Notes under the pieces: generated by a model
Told to the model about the DNA's origin: nothing
What the model saw: only the letters and a program-made list of their open reading frames with translations
Databases searched by the model: none
Position numbers and translations under genes: made by a program
In this document: piece by piece, positions 49,821 through 59,412 of the stretch
Numbering within the stretch: position 1 is the first letter of the stretch
Layout: each line of letters opens with the position of its first letter
Assembly: GCA_031556035.1 (NCBI GenBank)
Contig: JAVBTT010000012.1
Location: 75,519 to 139,518, forward strand
Length of the DNA: 64,000 nucleotides
Direction of reading: 5' to 3'
From: JAVBTT01 sp031556035
GTDB lineage: Bacteria > Bacillota > Clostridia > Oscillospirales > UBA929

Positions 49821-52800
49821 GTGAGAAAAACCGGTAAGAAGCATGGATTGTTTGCCCGCAGAGCGGCCGCGTTGCTGCTCGTTATAATGCTTGCAGTGAC
49901 ATTGGTTCCGCTTAACGCTATGGCAACTTCGTCAGTCACGTTCAAGACCGTGACAGACCCGACCGACAAGTACTTTGGGCTGCCGCTGTTTTCCGGAAAC
50001 CCGGCTGACCTGGAGGCGTATTTGGAGGTCTATTTTAACTACATAGGCTTTGACGGCATCGTCAAGTACGCGCTCGATCAGCGCAACGACTACCAGCTGC
50101 GCGACACCGCTACTTTTGCCGCTACACTCACCGACAGCGCCGCCCTGAATTTATTACTGGGCGGCAAAACGATCAGCTGGGTTCAGCCCAACGCGGGCAG
50201 ATGGATCCCGGGCTGCGCGAACTTCACCGAAGGCATCAATATGGCGGCAGGCATGGGAACCGGGTATACCGCCACGCAGTTCGGCAACGCAAACAGCTGG
50301 GCGCAGACCTGGAACAAACAGCTCAACCACGACATCGGAGAGGTGATCGGACGGGAGAGGGTCAACAACGTCCAGTACGCCGGCGGCAGCAATACCGGTG
50401 CCGCCAACTCGTATATGAGCAATATCAACATCATGCACTCCATCGTTACCGACATCAGGGCCCTGCCCACGACCGGCCGCGGCGACACCGATATGGGTGA
50501 GGATCCTATGCTGTCGGGCACATTGATGGACATCGCCGCGCAGGGCATTACCGGGCTTGACGCCGCCAATAACCCCGACGGCTTTTTTAACAGGGTCTTC
50601 GTGGAGGCCAAGCACTTTGCGGGCTATACATCCATGCTTTACGGATCGCACGGCAATTCGGGCGGCAGCAACACCCTCGGCGCCCGCGCACTAACCGAGT
50701 ATAGCGCCGCCAGCTCCATCAAGGGCTTCCGGTCAGGCTCCATATCCGGCTTTATGGCCACCTACAGCCGCAACAACCACATTCCAGGCGTTATAAACCC
50801 TGTGTATCAATACGCGCAGAATGAGTCACGCTTCGGAATCTATACCTTATCCGACAACGGCGCCGAAAGGCATGCGCAGACATCGACCACCTTTGGCAAT
50901 GGATTTGAAAGATCCTACTTCACATCCCGCCTTGATCAGATCATCGGGCATTTCTCGGCCAGGAACTCGGCGGGTCATCAGCAGGCCACCACCAATGGCA
51001 ACAATGCGGGAACCGACACAAACTTCGGCGCCCCCAACAGACCCATCACCGGCGCCATCGGTGAGAATCACATGGCCGTGATCTGGGCGGTGCAGAACGG
51101 CCGAATGGGCCTTACACTCGACCAGCTCAAGGAAATTGCCCGCTCGCAGATCATGTACCTGATCCGCGCCGGCATACTCAATGAGAGAGACGAAAACGGC
51201 ATGCCCATGAACTACCCGTTCAGCGACGAAATCTGGAACCCGAATGGGGAAGCTGCAAGAAGCTCGAAATACAACTCAAGCGTGCGGGAGCACGCCGAAG
51301 TCGCCCTCAAAAACGCGCAGGAATCGGTCGTGCTGCTCAGAAATGACAACAATTTGCTGCCGATATCCACCGATACCGACATCGTCGTCACCGGCTGGCT
51401 GGCAAATACGCGCCTAGCCAGCGGCTCCGGCCATAATAATGGTGTGGCAGCGAATGGTATTGAACCCCACATTCCGGGCGGCGGCCTCTCAATTCTGTCC
51501 GGTATCGCCTTCGCCCGCGAGGATGATGTTACCACGTCCGAAGCAGCTCGCGCGAAAGCAACGGAATATATGAGCGCTGCCAGCGATGTTTACGTTGTGG
51601 GAGAAAAGGCGATCATCATCAAGGCGAGCAACGGCAAATACCTGCGGGCCAGCACCGCAACGGGCTTCCCCGTAATCGCGGACGCCGAGACATCCGCGGA
51701 AGCCACAAAGTTCCAGGTCCAGGGGCAAAGTGAAAGCATGAGCCTTACCTTCCAGATCGTGGGTGAAACCGACGACCGAACCTCCCTGAACGGCAGGTAT
51801 CTGCAAGGCGGCGGTACAACGGGCACCAGCGCGGCTCATTTTGGCAGACAGTGGGTGGACTATGCGGCCGGAACCGCGAATATCATGGGCGGCTTGAGCG
51901 CTTCGGTGCCCAATGTCATGCATAGTTCGTGGGGATCCTTCACTTACCTGCAGCTTACTGACGGGGAAACCGGAGCCCTCGGCTCTGTCGGTATTGGCAT
52001 CGGCGCCAACGCAGGTTACTCCGGCGCCGCGCTGGACAACATGAAAGCCAACCAGCAGCGTCCGGAGACAGTGTTCACAATAGAAACAGGCATTGCGCCG
52101 GCGGCAGATATCGGCACAGACAAAGACGTAGCGATCGTAGTTGTCGGCTATACAATGTCGGCCGGCAACGCCAATGATCGTACATGCATAGATCTCGGCT
52201 GGGAACAGTACGACCTGGTTGATGCTGTCGCCGCGAAATATCCCGGCGAAACCATCGTCGTTGTGAACACAAACTATGTTGTTAACCTGGAGCGGATCAA
52301 GGCTAACCCCAACGTAGGCGCAGTCGTGTTGCGCGGCAATGGCGGCGCGTATGACGGCTTGGCGCTCGGGCAGGTAATTTATGGCGAGGTCAACCCCTCC
52401 GGCCGTATGACCAGGACATGGTACGGCGGCACAGAGACGTTCCCCAAGGTCACCAAGTACAGCGTACCCGAAGGAATGCTCGAAGCGAACGTGGCCGGCA
52501 CCGGCAGCAGATGGATAACCGGGCTCGAGACAAGCCCCATTAACCAGGCGGACACGACGATCGGCGACCCGGCACAGGCCAGAATAACGTATATGTATGA
52601 CGACGGCGTGAACGTTGTTTATCCCTTCGGTTATGGCTTAAGCTACGGTCAGGAAACAGTCTCGTACAGGGACCTGAGCGCGCCGAAGCATTATGACGTA
52701 GGCAAAGGCGAACCGCTCACGATTCAATTCGGGCTGGCCAGCGAACAGAATCAGGCCTTCTTGGACGGAACTTACGAGGTTCCGCAGGTTTACTTCCGCA

Positions 52801-54095
52801 ATCTCGACAACATCTACGGCGAAGCGACGCCCTACAGGCTTGTCGGATTTACCAAGCACCTGATGGAGGACGAGGACAGCGGAAACGACGCAAATCAGAT
52901 TGCCATAGCAATTGACCCGAGAGACCTTGAGCTTTGGGATGTCAACTCCAACAAGATGTCCGTGTTCAACGGCGACTATGAATTCGTAATTGGCCGCTCC
53001 GCCCTGGACAAACAGTTCAGCGCCGTAGTCACGATTACCGGCGGCGACGACCTGGCCATTTTAGAAAGTGATACGCCGCTTGACATCTATGCCAGCAGCT
53101 TTGATACCCAAGGCACGGTAACCCGTGAGGTGTCCAAGCAGGGCACGCTGGATTCACTGCAAAACAGAAACGTAACCACCGGCTATTTCGCCATGATGTC
53201 CGCAGTGGAAGGCGCGTACACAGCCATGAAAAACGTAGACATGACAAACGCGAAAAGCCTCACCATGTCTGTTGCGTCATTTGAAGGAGACGGGAATATC
53301 GAAGTCCGCGTTGGTTCACCGACAGGCGCGCTTCTTGCAACGGTAGCAGTGCCTAAGACGGGTACCCTGTTCGGCGATGACTACGTCACCTACACCATGC
53401 GCGACTCCAACGCAACGGAAGATTATGACGGCCGCGTGGTACAAGAACTGGGTTATGTTGATGTGACAGTTGATTTCTCAGACTCCTTTGAAGACGGCGT
53501 GTACGATCTTTATCTCGTATTCACAGCTCCTGCGCTGCGCACGGCTACTCTAAAGGTTAATACCGAAGAACCGGTCACCGAGCTCAACGTCAGCGTCAGC
53601 ACCCCGACCATCGTCGCTACCCTGGGCGCCTACCTGAACATCACGGTGTCCGGCGACGTCACTGATGGCTTGACAGCTTATCTCATGGTTGGAGACGACA
53701 AGCTCTATCCCGCAGCGATCAGCGCCGGCAAGGGCCGTATGTATATCAACGCGGCTCCCGAAGCAGGCCCCTACAAGTTGATTGTCGAAGGCGAGAACGC
53801 ATATGGCGAGTGCGACATCAATGTTGTCGCGTACAACACCGACATCTGGAGCGCAAACGCTTACATACTGGACGGCAAGCTTCAGATCAAGTTTAACGAC
53901 GATGTGGCGCTGAAGTCCGCTAAGTGCGTCACAATCGGCGGAAGCGCATACAACGCGGCTGTGCTGACTGACAAGAGAACCGTCGAGGTTCTTGGCTACA
54001 ACGCTGAAAGCGGAGCTGTTGTCAAGATATCCGGAGTCAAATACCCGGTGCTGTTCCCAAGCTACAGTTTCACTTTCACAGTGCAAGTACCTTAA
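49821..54095 (+). CDS. very large secreted GH3-type glycoside hydrolase
   Basis: The 1,424-residue protein starts at GTG 49821 (GAGGAGG upstream) and has a signal peptide of about 36 residues. The N-terminal GH3 barrel region (about 60-470) contains VEAKHFAGY and the likely nucleophile D345 in LSDNGAE, a variant of the usual SDxGA. The C-terminal GH3 sandwich (about 487-600 and 760-940) begins with AQESVVLLRNDNNLLPI and ends with VYPFGYGLSYG, split by an insertion (about 590-740) with a fascin/ricin-like KASNGKYLRAS segment. An FnIII-like domain (about 945-1050) and at least two further beta domains follow. No surface anchor was seen. The substrate is probably a plant beta-glucan or xylan. 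Confidence 0.9.
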   Translation: MRKTGKKHGLFARRAAALLLVIMLAVTLVPLNAMATSSVTFKTVTDPTDKYFGLPLFSGNPADLEAYLEVYFNYIGFDGIVKYALDQRNDYQLRDTATFAATLTDSAALNLLLGGKTISWVQPNAGRWIPGCANFTEGINMAAGMGTGYTATQFGNANSWAQTWNKQLNHDIGEVIGRERVNNVQYAGGSNTGAANSYMSNINIMHSIVTDIRALPTTGRGDTDMGEDPMLSGTLMDIAAQGITGLDAANNPDGFFNRVFVEAKHFAGYTSMLYGSHGNSGGSNTLGARALTEYSAASSIKGFRSGSISGFMATYSRNNHIPGVINPVYQYAQNESRFGIYTLSDNGAERHAQTSTTFGNGFERSYFTSRLDQIIGHFSARNSAGHQQATTNGNNAGTDTNFGAPNRPITGAIGENHMAVIWAVQNGRMGLTLDQLKEIARSQIMYLIRAGILNERDENGMPMNYPFSDEIWNPNGEAARSSKYNSSVREHAEVALKNAQESVVLLRNDNNLLPISTDTDIVVTGWLANTRLASGSGHNNGVAANGIEPHIPGGGLSILSGIAFAREDDVTTSEAARAKATEYMSAASDVYVVGEKAIIIKASNGKYLRASTATGFPVIADAETSAEATKFQVQGQSESMSLTFQIVGETDDRTSLNGRYLQGGGTTGTSAAHFGRQWVDYAAGTANIMGGLSASVPNVMHSSWGSFTYLQLTDGETGALGSVGIGIGANAGYSGAALDNMKANQQRPETVFTIETGIAPAADIGTDKDVAIVVVGYTMSAGNANDRTCIDLGWEQYDLVDAVAAKYPGETIVVVNTNYVVNLERIKANPNVGAVVLRGNGGAYDGLALGQVIYGEVNPSGRMTRTWYGGTETFPKVTKYSVPEGMLEANVAGTGSRWITGLETSPINQADTTIGDPAQARITYMYDDGVNVVYPFGYGLSYGQETVSYRDLSAPKHYDVGKGEPLTIQFGLASEQNQAFLDGTYEVPQVYFRNLDNIYGEATPYRLVGFTKHLMEDEDSGNDANQIAIAIDPRDLELWDVNSNKMSVFNGDYEFVIGRSALDKQFSAVVTITGGDDLAILESDTPLDIYASSFDTQGTVTREVSKQGTLDSLQNRNVTTGYFAMMSAVEGAYTAMKNVDMTNAKSLTMSVASFEGDGNIEVRVGSPTGALLATVAVPKTGTLFGDDYVTYTMRDSNATEDYDGRVVQELGYVDVTVDFSDSFEDGVYDLYLVFTAPALRTATLKVNTEEPVTELNVSVSTPTIVATLGAYLNITVSGDVTDGLTAYLMVGDDKLYPAAISAGKGRMYINAAPEAGPYKLIVEGENAYGECDINVVAYNTDIWSANAYILDGKLQIKFNDDVALKSAKCVTIGGSAYNAAVLTDKRTVEVLGYNAESGAVVKISGVKYPVLFPSYSFTFTVQVP

Positions 54096-54101
54096 TATCA
54101 T

Positions 54102-54142
54102 TAGTGCCGGGTTCCCAGCCACTGCCTGGGAACCCGGCACTA
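54102..54142 (+). terminator. terminator-like hairpin after the GH3 gene
   Basis: Perfect 17-bp arms (54102-54118 and 54126-54142), 6 bases after the GH3 stop. The T-run is lacking. Confidence 0.6.
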
Positions 54143-54209
54143 CATAGTAGCTATGTGCTACCCCCTGAAACAAACACTCCCGAAAAAATGGCTTATACGA
54201 CTAGCTATA

Positions 54210-54249
54210 GATTAAGGCTTCAGTGAAAGAGTTCACTGAAGCCTTAATC
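54210..54249. repeat. 18-bp perfect hairpin, copy 1 of a repeated palindrome
   Basis: Arms 54210-54227 and 54232-54249, loop AGAG. Most of the same sequence recurs at 54470-54504. Confidence 0.85.
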
Positions 54250-54469
54250 TCAGAGTGAAGACAAAGGCCGCAACCCTCGTCCTTTTTCACTTTTGCGCGT
54301 CGAGCCTGACGCCGGAGGCGGCAGGTTCTTGCTTGACCGCAAGAGTGAAAAAACTTGATATTTTAGGTTTTCCCAAATTCACTTCGGGAAAACCGTTCTC
54401 TGTGAGCCGCCTCAGCGGCGACAGCTTGCCCTCGTTTTCGATGACAAACTGTAGTTTGTCATCGGTCTG

Positions 54470-54504
54470 AGGCTTCAGTGAAAGAGTTCACTGAAGCCTT
54501 AATC
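54470..54504. repeat. copy 2 of the repeated palindrome
   Basis: Arms 54470-54482 and 54487-54499 with the same AGAG loop, followed by the same TAATCT tail as copy 1. It lies just before the GH1 stop, so on the minus strand it follows that gene. Confidence 0.85.
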
Positions 54505-54508
54505 TGAT

Positions 54509-55891
54509 TTAGTGCAATTCAAAACCGTTGTTCTTTATCACATCGGCAAGCCAATAGGCACTGTCCTTTATAGTGCGTTGCTGAGTGGCATAGTCCACAT
54601 GGACCAGTCCGAACCGCGCAGTATGCCCTCTTGCCCACTCAAAATTATCGCAAAAACACCAGACAAAGTATCCCGCTACGTTAATCCCGGCATCAATCGC
54701 GCGGCTTACCTCGATTAAATACCGCCTTATGTACTCCCTCCGGAGAGTATCCTCAACACGCCCTTCTGAATTGACCCAGTCATTGCAGGCGGCTCCGTTC
54801 TCGGTAATGATTATTTTTTCGGGGCTGTAGTTATCATCTGTCCACTTCAAGAGCTCAAGAAAGCCGTCCGGGCACATCTCCCAGCCCAACGACGTCGTCT
54901 GCCTGCCCGTCTTTACCGCGCGGGCGCAGACTGGCCACCGGGTTTCATCGTATTTTACATATTCGGCAAAATAAGTGTTGATTCCGAAATAGTCCAGCTT
55001 CTGGCTTATCAGCTCCATGTCACCGTCTCGTATGTCGGGCAGAACAACATTTTTTGACTTAAGATATTCTAAGTATTCCGCCGGATATTGCCCCTTGTAA
55101 ACAGCGTCCAGATAGAACCGGTTTTGATGCAGCATCATAATGTTTGCTGATTCAACATCAAGCGGATCGTTGCTATTCAGCGGATATTCCATCTGCATGT
55201 TCATCGAGCAACCGATTTCCGCTTTCAGGCCCGTCCTGCGGTATGCCTTAACAGCCGCCCCGTGCGCCATTAAAATATGGTGGGCGGCAAGGAGTGCGTG
55301 GCTGTAATCATGATATCCCGGGGCATGTTCTCCTATCCAGTGACCGTTCATAGCCGCTATGACAGGTTCGTTGACCGTAATCCACATGTCGACAAGGTCG
55401 CCAAGTTCCTTATAAAGGACTGTGGCGTATTCCTCAAACCAGCCCACTATCTCCCGGTTTGCCCATCCTCCGCGATTTTGCAGCGCCTGTGGCAGATCCC
55501 AGTGATAAATAGTGACAGCGGCCTTTATCCCATTGTCACGCATACATTGCAGCACCCTGCGGTAATATTCCAGCCCTTCGCGACATATTTCACCCACACC
55601 CTGTGGGAATATACGCGTCCAGCTAACCGACAAGCGATAAACTTTTAAGCCCAGCTGCTTAAGCAGCGCAATGTCTTCCGGATACCGATGAAAGAAGTCG
55701 CAGGCAACATCGCCTGTGGAGTTGTCGTCTATTGTGTTCGGTAGATGCGAAAACCTGTCCCAAATACTCTCCCCCTTTCCGCCTTCGTATGCTCCGCCCT
55801 CCGTTTGGTAAGAGGCGGAGGCTGCTCCCCATAGAAAATCCTGCGGAAAACAGTATTCTGCCATATGAGCTGTCAATCCTCTCTGGGTCAT
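54509..55891 (-). CDS. GH1 beta-glucosidase
   Basis: The 460-residue cytoplasmic enzyme hydrolyses beta-glucosides or 6-phospho forms. The acid/base E175 (TVNEP) and nucleophile E364 (IITENGAACND) are present, with FLWGAASASYQTEGG and YHWDLPQAL. The sequence at the aglycone/phosphate site (no SxK/Y motif of 6-phospho enzymes seen) favours unphosphorylated substrates, which fits import by the ABC transporter upstream. AAGGGG sets the ATG at 55891. It is the last gene of the operon. Confidence 0.94.
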   Translation of the reverse strand: MTQRGLTAHMAEYCFPQDFLWGAASASYQTEGGAYEGGKGESIWDRFSHLPNTIDDNSTGDVACDFFHRYPEDIALLKQLGLKVYRLSVSWTRIFPQGVGEICREGLEYYRRVLQCMRDNGIKAAVTIYHWDLPQALQNRGGWANREIVGWFEEYATVLYKELGDLVDMWITVNEPVIAAMNGHWIGEHAPGYHDYSHALLAAHHILMAHGAAVKAYRRTGLKAEIGCSMNMQMEYPLNSNDPLDVESANIMMLHQNRFYLDAVYKGQYPAEYLEYLKSKNVVLPDIRDGDMELISQKLDYFGINTYFAEYVKYDETRWPVCARAVKTGRQTTSLGWEMCPDGFLELLKWTDDNYSPEKIIITENGAACNDWVNSEGRVEDTLRREYIRRYLIEVSRAIDAGINVAGYFVWCFCDNFEWARGHTARFGLVHVDYATQQRTIKDSAYWLADVIKNNGFELH

Positions 55892-55920
55892 AGACCCCTT
55901 ATTTATGGCTTTATTGCTGC

Positions 55921-56685
55921 CTAATCTCCCATTTGCGATTGCATAAGCGTCTTTCGATACTCGGACGGACTTTCGCCTTTCAAGCGTTTAAAGACATTTG
56001 AGAAGTATTTTTCGTCTTTGAAGCCAACTTTAAATGCCACCTCATAGGTTTTGATTCTGCTGTCATAGAAATAATCGCACGCGCGCTCAATCCTTAAACT
56101 GTTCAGATAGTCGACAAACCCGATGCCGAGCGTGCGTGTAAACAATGTGGAAAGATAACTCGGGCTCACTCCGACATAATCGGCTACGGAGGACAATGTA
56201 ATGTCATCCGGGTAATGCTCGCGTAAATACTCCACAGCCGCGCTAACAACCGGGTTTCCTGTTTGCGGATCTTTTGGCTGGGAAACAGCGCTCTCTTTGG
56301 ATGTTATTATCTCAGCGTGTAGCAGCGCCTCAATCCGCTCAAGTATTTCCGAAGCGCGGCAGGGCTTCAAAAGATAGTCCACCGCGCCGTAACGTAAAGC
56401 CTGCTGTACATATTGAAACTCGTCGTAACCCGACATAATAATCGTTTTAGGGCATATACCCGCGGCGATGGCCTCCTTCATAACTGTCAGGCCGTCTTTT
56501 AGCGGCATATGTATGTCAAGAAGCATAATATGGGGCCTGTAGCGTAAGATCAGATCAATTGCCTCCTGGCCGTTGGAGGCTAAAAAGATTTCATTTAGTT
56601 TATTTGTGTGGGTGCATATATATTTATGAATTGTATTTCTGGATTTTTCCTCGTCGTCAACAATCAGAAGTTTTACCCCCGGCAT
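55921..56685 (-). CDS. response regulator with AraC-type output (YesN-like)
   Basis: The 254-residue protein has an N-terminal receiver domain with phospho-acceptor D57 (LLDIHMPLKDG) and Lys in DYLLKPCRASE, then a C-terminal AraC-type HTH (SPSYLSTLFTRTLGIGF, FKDEKYFSNVFKRLKGESPSEYRK). It pairs with the kinase encoded directly upstream, with a 1-base overlap. The two should regulate the sugar operon in response to extracellular oligosaccharide. Confidence 0.95.
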   Translation of the reverse strand: MPGVKLLIVDDEEKSRNTIHKYICTHTNKLNEIFLASNGQEAIDLILRYRPHIMLLDIHMPLKDGLTVMKEAIAAGICPKTIIMSGYDEFQYVQQALRYGAVDYLLKPCRASEILERIEALLHAEIITSKESAVSQPKDPQTGNPVVSAAVEYLREHYPDDITLSSVADYVGVSPSYLSTLFTRTLGIGFVDYLNSLRIERACDYFYDSRIKTYEVAFKVGFKDEKYFSNVFKRLKGESPSEYRKTLMQSQMGD

Positions 56686-58499
56686 TATACCCCTCCGTTT
56701 GCAGTAAGGCTCTGAGTTACTTCAATAGGCAGCGTAATTTGGATTACAGAGCCGGTGCCAAGCGTGCTTTTAATCTCAAGCTTACAGTCTTCTCCATATC
56801 TAAGCGCCATCCGCTCTCGTACATTTTTAATTGCATAGTGGCCGATTCTCTGCCTGGCATAGCGCATTTCCATCTCCGGCGAGAGAATTTCATCTAATGT
56901 TTCCTGTGACATTCCTACACCGTTATCCTCAATGGTAAAAACCATATAATTGTCCTTAAAAATGCCTGCAACGCGAACAAAACCGCAGTTGTCTTTTCCT
57001 TCAATGCCATGTAAAACGGCGTTTTCAACAAAAGGCTGCAGGATTAGCTTTGGTATATGCTTTGAGAAGAGTCTTTCATCCACATCTATATCGTACTCGA
57101 ACTTTTTATAAAAGCGCATTTTTTGAATACGCAAATAACTGAAAATCAACTTGAGCTCCTGTTCGACCGGAACCTCACTTTCGCCCGAGCTCAATAAAAG
57201 TCTGAACAAATCCGACAGAGCGAGCACGTCCTCTGCAAGATTATCCTGGCCGCACTCAATAGCCTGCCAGTAAAGGGAATCAAGCGCATTATAGAGAAAA
57301 TGAGGGTTGATTTGCGCCTGCAATGCGTTAAGCTCGCTTTCCCGCTCTCGAAGAGCCATAACATAGTTGTGATTTATTAAGGCGCTCAAATCCTGCACCA
57401 TTTGGTTAAAGGCCGTTGAGAGCTCGGCGATTTCATCGCTCCCCACCACCTCAACCTGCTGGTAAAAGTCCCCGGATTTAAACGCGCTCATAGAACGGTA
57501 AAGCTTGTCCAGCGGACGGGATATCATGCGCGAAGCGATGCTTGACAGCGGCCACATGCACACAAGAAGGGTCAGCGCCAGTATCAGCGGCAGAGTTATG
57601 CCGCTTTTCAGCCATGACGACCAATTATCCACAGGCGAAAAATAGTAGACGGTTTTGCCCATTTCGCCGAGAGTGGACGAGAATATGTACATGTCGTCAA
57701 AGCGTGTCATTTTGTGCTCCGTATCGCTGATGAATGCGCATGATGTTATGTACTCAAGTAGGGCGTCATCAATTTCGCCCACCCGGGCGACCTCGTTACC
57801 GTCCGGGTTCAATATCAGTATGGTTTCATTGTCATGAAGCAGCGCTGTTCTGCAAATCCTTTCATACCAGCTTACGTCAATGGTTATTGCCAAAAATCCA
57901 AGCTTTCTTTTTTTGGAGAGGTCAAAAAGCTCTCTGCAAAATATGATCTTATCCGCGTGATTGTTTAAAAACAGGCCTTGTTCGCCCGCGTTTACACGTG
58001 CGCATATGCTGTCACCTTTTGCCAAAAGCGCGAGCTCGTATACAGGAAGAGCTCGGATATGCTCAATATCCGTATCATGAACGCTCGCGTCGTTGCTCAC
58101 ACGGAACGGAGCGAGGCCGTTTTCCGGGTACAGGATCATGGTTCTCATATGGTTTTTTATCGCGAAAATGTCCTTGATTATATCCATTGGAGCCTGTTTT
58201 GTCCAAAACAAGGTGTCTTTGGCCAAGCTTGCGGTGGGATCGGCAAGTAAAGTATGTATCTCTGAGTTGACGCTGAAGTAAACCGCGATATCCGTAACAT
58301 CCTTTTCAATTGCTTCAATGTTGCTGCCGATCGCATGTAGAATTGAATCGTACTGCCTAACGGCATCATTGAAGGTTTTGCTATAGTTGTTATAAAATAT
58401 AATCCCGCTAGTTATTATCAGCACGGGAAAGAGAATTAAATAAATAGTCAGAATAAGCTTATGCCGAATGAAAAGCGTGCGTTTTTTAAATATTCTCAT
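56685..58499 (-). CDS. sensor histidine kinase (YesM-like)
   Basis: The 604-residue kinase has two membrane helices (about residues 16-35 and 285-305) around an extracellular sensing domain of about 250 residues, a HAMP domain (about 305-360), the His kinase motif QINPHFLYNALDSLYWQ and an HATPase domain (VENAVLHGIEG, DNGVGMS). GGAGGT precedes the ATG at 58499. YesM/YesN pairs control carbohydrate uptake genes in Firmicutes. It is encoded between the permease and regulator genes. Confidence 0.94.
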   Translation of the reverse strand: MRIFKKRTLFIRHKLILTIYLILFPVLIITSGIIFYNNYSKTFNDAVRQYDSILHAIGSNIEAIEKDVTDIAVYFSVNSEIHTLLADPTASLAKDTLFWTKQAPMDIIKDIFAIKNHMRTMILYPENGLAPFRVSNDASVHDTDIEHIRALPVYELALLAKGDSICARVNAGEQGLFLNNHADKIIFCRELFDLSKKRKLGFLAITIDVSWYERICRTALLHDNETILILNPDGNEVARVGEIDDALLEYITSCAFISDTEHKMTRFDDMYIFSSTLGEMGKTVYYFSPVDNWSSWLKSGITLPLILALTLLVCMWPLSSIASRMISRPLDKLYRSMSAFKSGDFYQQVEVVGSDEIAELSTAFNQMVQDLSALINHNYVMALRERESELNALQAQINPHFLYNALDSLYWQAIECGQDNLAEDVLALSDLFRLLLSSGESEVPVEQELKLIFSYLRIQKMRFYKKFEYDIDVDERLFSKHIPKLILQPFVENAVLHGIEGKDNCGFVRVAGIFKDNYMVFTIEDNGVGMSQETLDEILSPEMEMRYARQRIGHYAIKNVRERMALRYGEDCKLEIKSTLGTGSVIQITLPIEVTQSLTANGGV

Positions 58500-58544
58500 A
58501 TCGACAACCTCCGCATCGCTACGCAATTCCGTTTCAGAGTATGC

Positions 58545-59399
58545 TTATCCCTTTACCGCGCCCATCGCAACTCCTTTTGTTATATGCTTGTTCAGGACAA
58601 TATAAATCACAATCGCGGGCAGCGCCGTCAGCGCCATTACCGCAAACTGCGCCCCATAATTGGACATGTACTGACCGGTAAACTCCAAAATTGAGAACGG
58701 CAGCGTTTTCCAGGTGTCGCTGCGTAGATAAGTCATTGCCATCATAAACTCGTTCCAGTTATTCAGGTATGTCATTATAGCAACCGTGACCAGCGACGCT
58801 TTAAGCATAGGGGTAACAATAATTAAAATAATTCTGTATATGCCGCATCCGTCAATCACAGCCGCTTCCTCTATTTCATGCGGAATTGAGCTCATGAAGC
58901 CGGATATCAGGAACAAGCCCTGTGGAAGGGAAAATGCAACGTAGGGTATTAGCAGCGCCCATATCGTATCGGCAATAAATATTTTGTCATAAATAATATA
59001 GTTGGGAATTAATGTGGCGTGAATCGGGATCATCATTCCCAACAACAGGATATTGCGCACAAGTGACGAGAGCTTCCAACGCATACGGGTGCAGGCATAT
59101 GCCGAGAGGATGGAAATACCCAAAACCAGAAGCACAGCCAGCGTATTGATAAGTAGGCTGTTTTTTAAATATAACAGGAAATGGCCGTCTACAAAGGCCT
59201 TTACGTAGTTGTCCAGACGAAAGGTGTCCGGCCAAACAAGAAGCCCGGAGGAAAATATTTCGGTGTTGCTGGCAAAAGAAAAATCCACAAGCCATATAAG
59301 CGGGAAAATCTGAATAACAGCCACCAGAAGAAGTATAACAGCCATAACAACCTTACCGACGGTAATTCGGCGGGTACCCTGGATCAATGTGCTTTCCAT
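58545..59399 (-). CDS. sugar ABC transporter permease, MalG-type
   Basis: The 284-residue protein has six membrane helices and the EAA-like loop HEIEEAAVIDGCGIYRIILI, which contacts the ATPase. The C-terminus (KHITKGVAMGAVKG) is typical of CUT1 MalG-like partners. GAGGGGGGG precedes the ATG at 59399. With the MalF-type partner it forms the pore for an oligosaccharide importer. Confidence 0.94.
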   Translation of the reverse strand: MESTLIQGTRRITVGKVVMAVILLLVAVIQIFPLIWLVDFSFASNTEIFSSGLLVWPDTFRLDNYVKAFVDGHFLLYLKNSLLINTLAVLLVLGISILSAYACTRMRWKLSSLVRNILLLGMMIPIHATLIPNYIIYDKIFIADTIWALLIPYVAFSLPQGLFLISGFMSSIPHEIEEAAVIDGCGIYRIILIIVTPMLKASLVTVAIMTYLNNWNEFMMAMTYLRSDTWKTLPFSILEFTGQYMSNYGAQFAVMALTALPAIVIYIVLNKHITKGVAMGAVKG

Positions 59400-59412
59400 A
59401 ACGCGCCCCCCC

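Larger units (their letters stand above)
54096..54508. other. palindrome-packed intergenic region between GH3 and GH1 genes
   Basis: No protein is encoded convincingly. At least six hairpins occupy the stretch: 54102-54142 (17-bp arms), 54210-54249 (18-bp arms), 54283-54352 (15-bp arms with mismatches), 54366-54394, 54439-54464 (12-bp arms) and 54470-54499. The second and last share 30 identical bases. The outermost ones can act as terminators for the convergent GH3 and GH1 genes; the others are unexplained. Confidence 0.75.

Noticed and set aside
54255..54470. Short open frame of 71 codons in the palindromic region
   Set aside because: It runs through several hairpins, has no ribosome site and reads as nonsense; the region is better seen as structured non-coding DNA.
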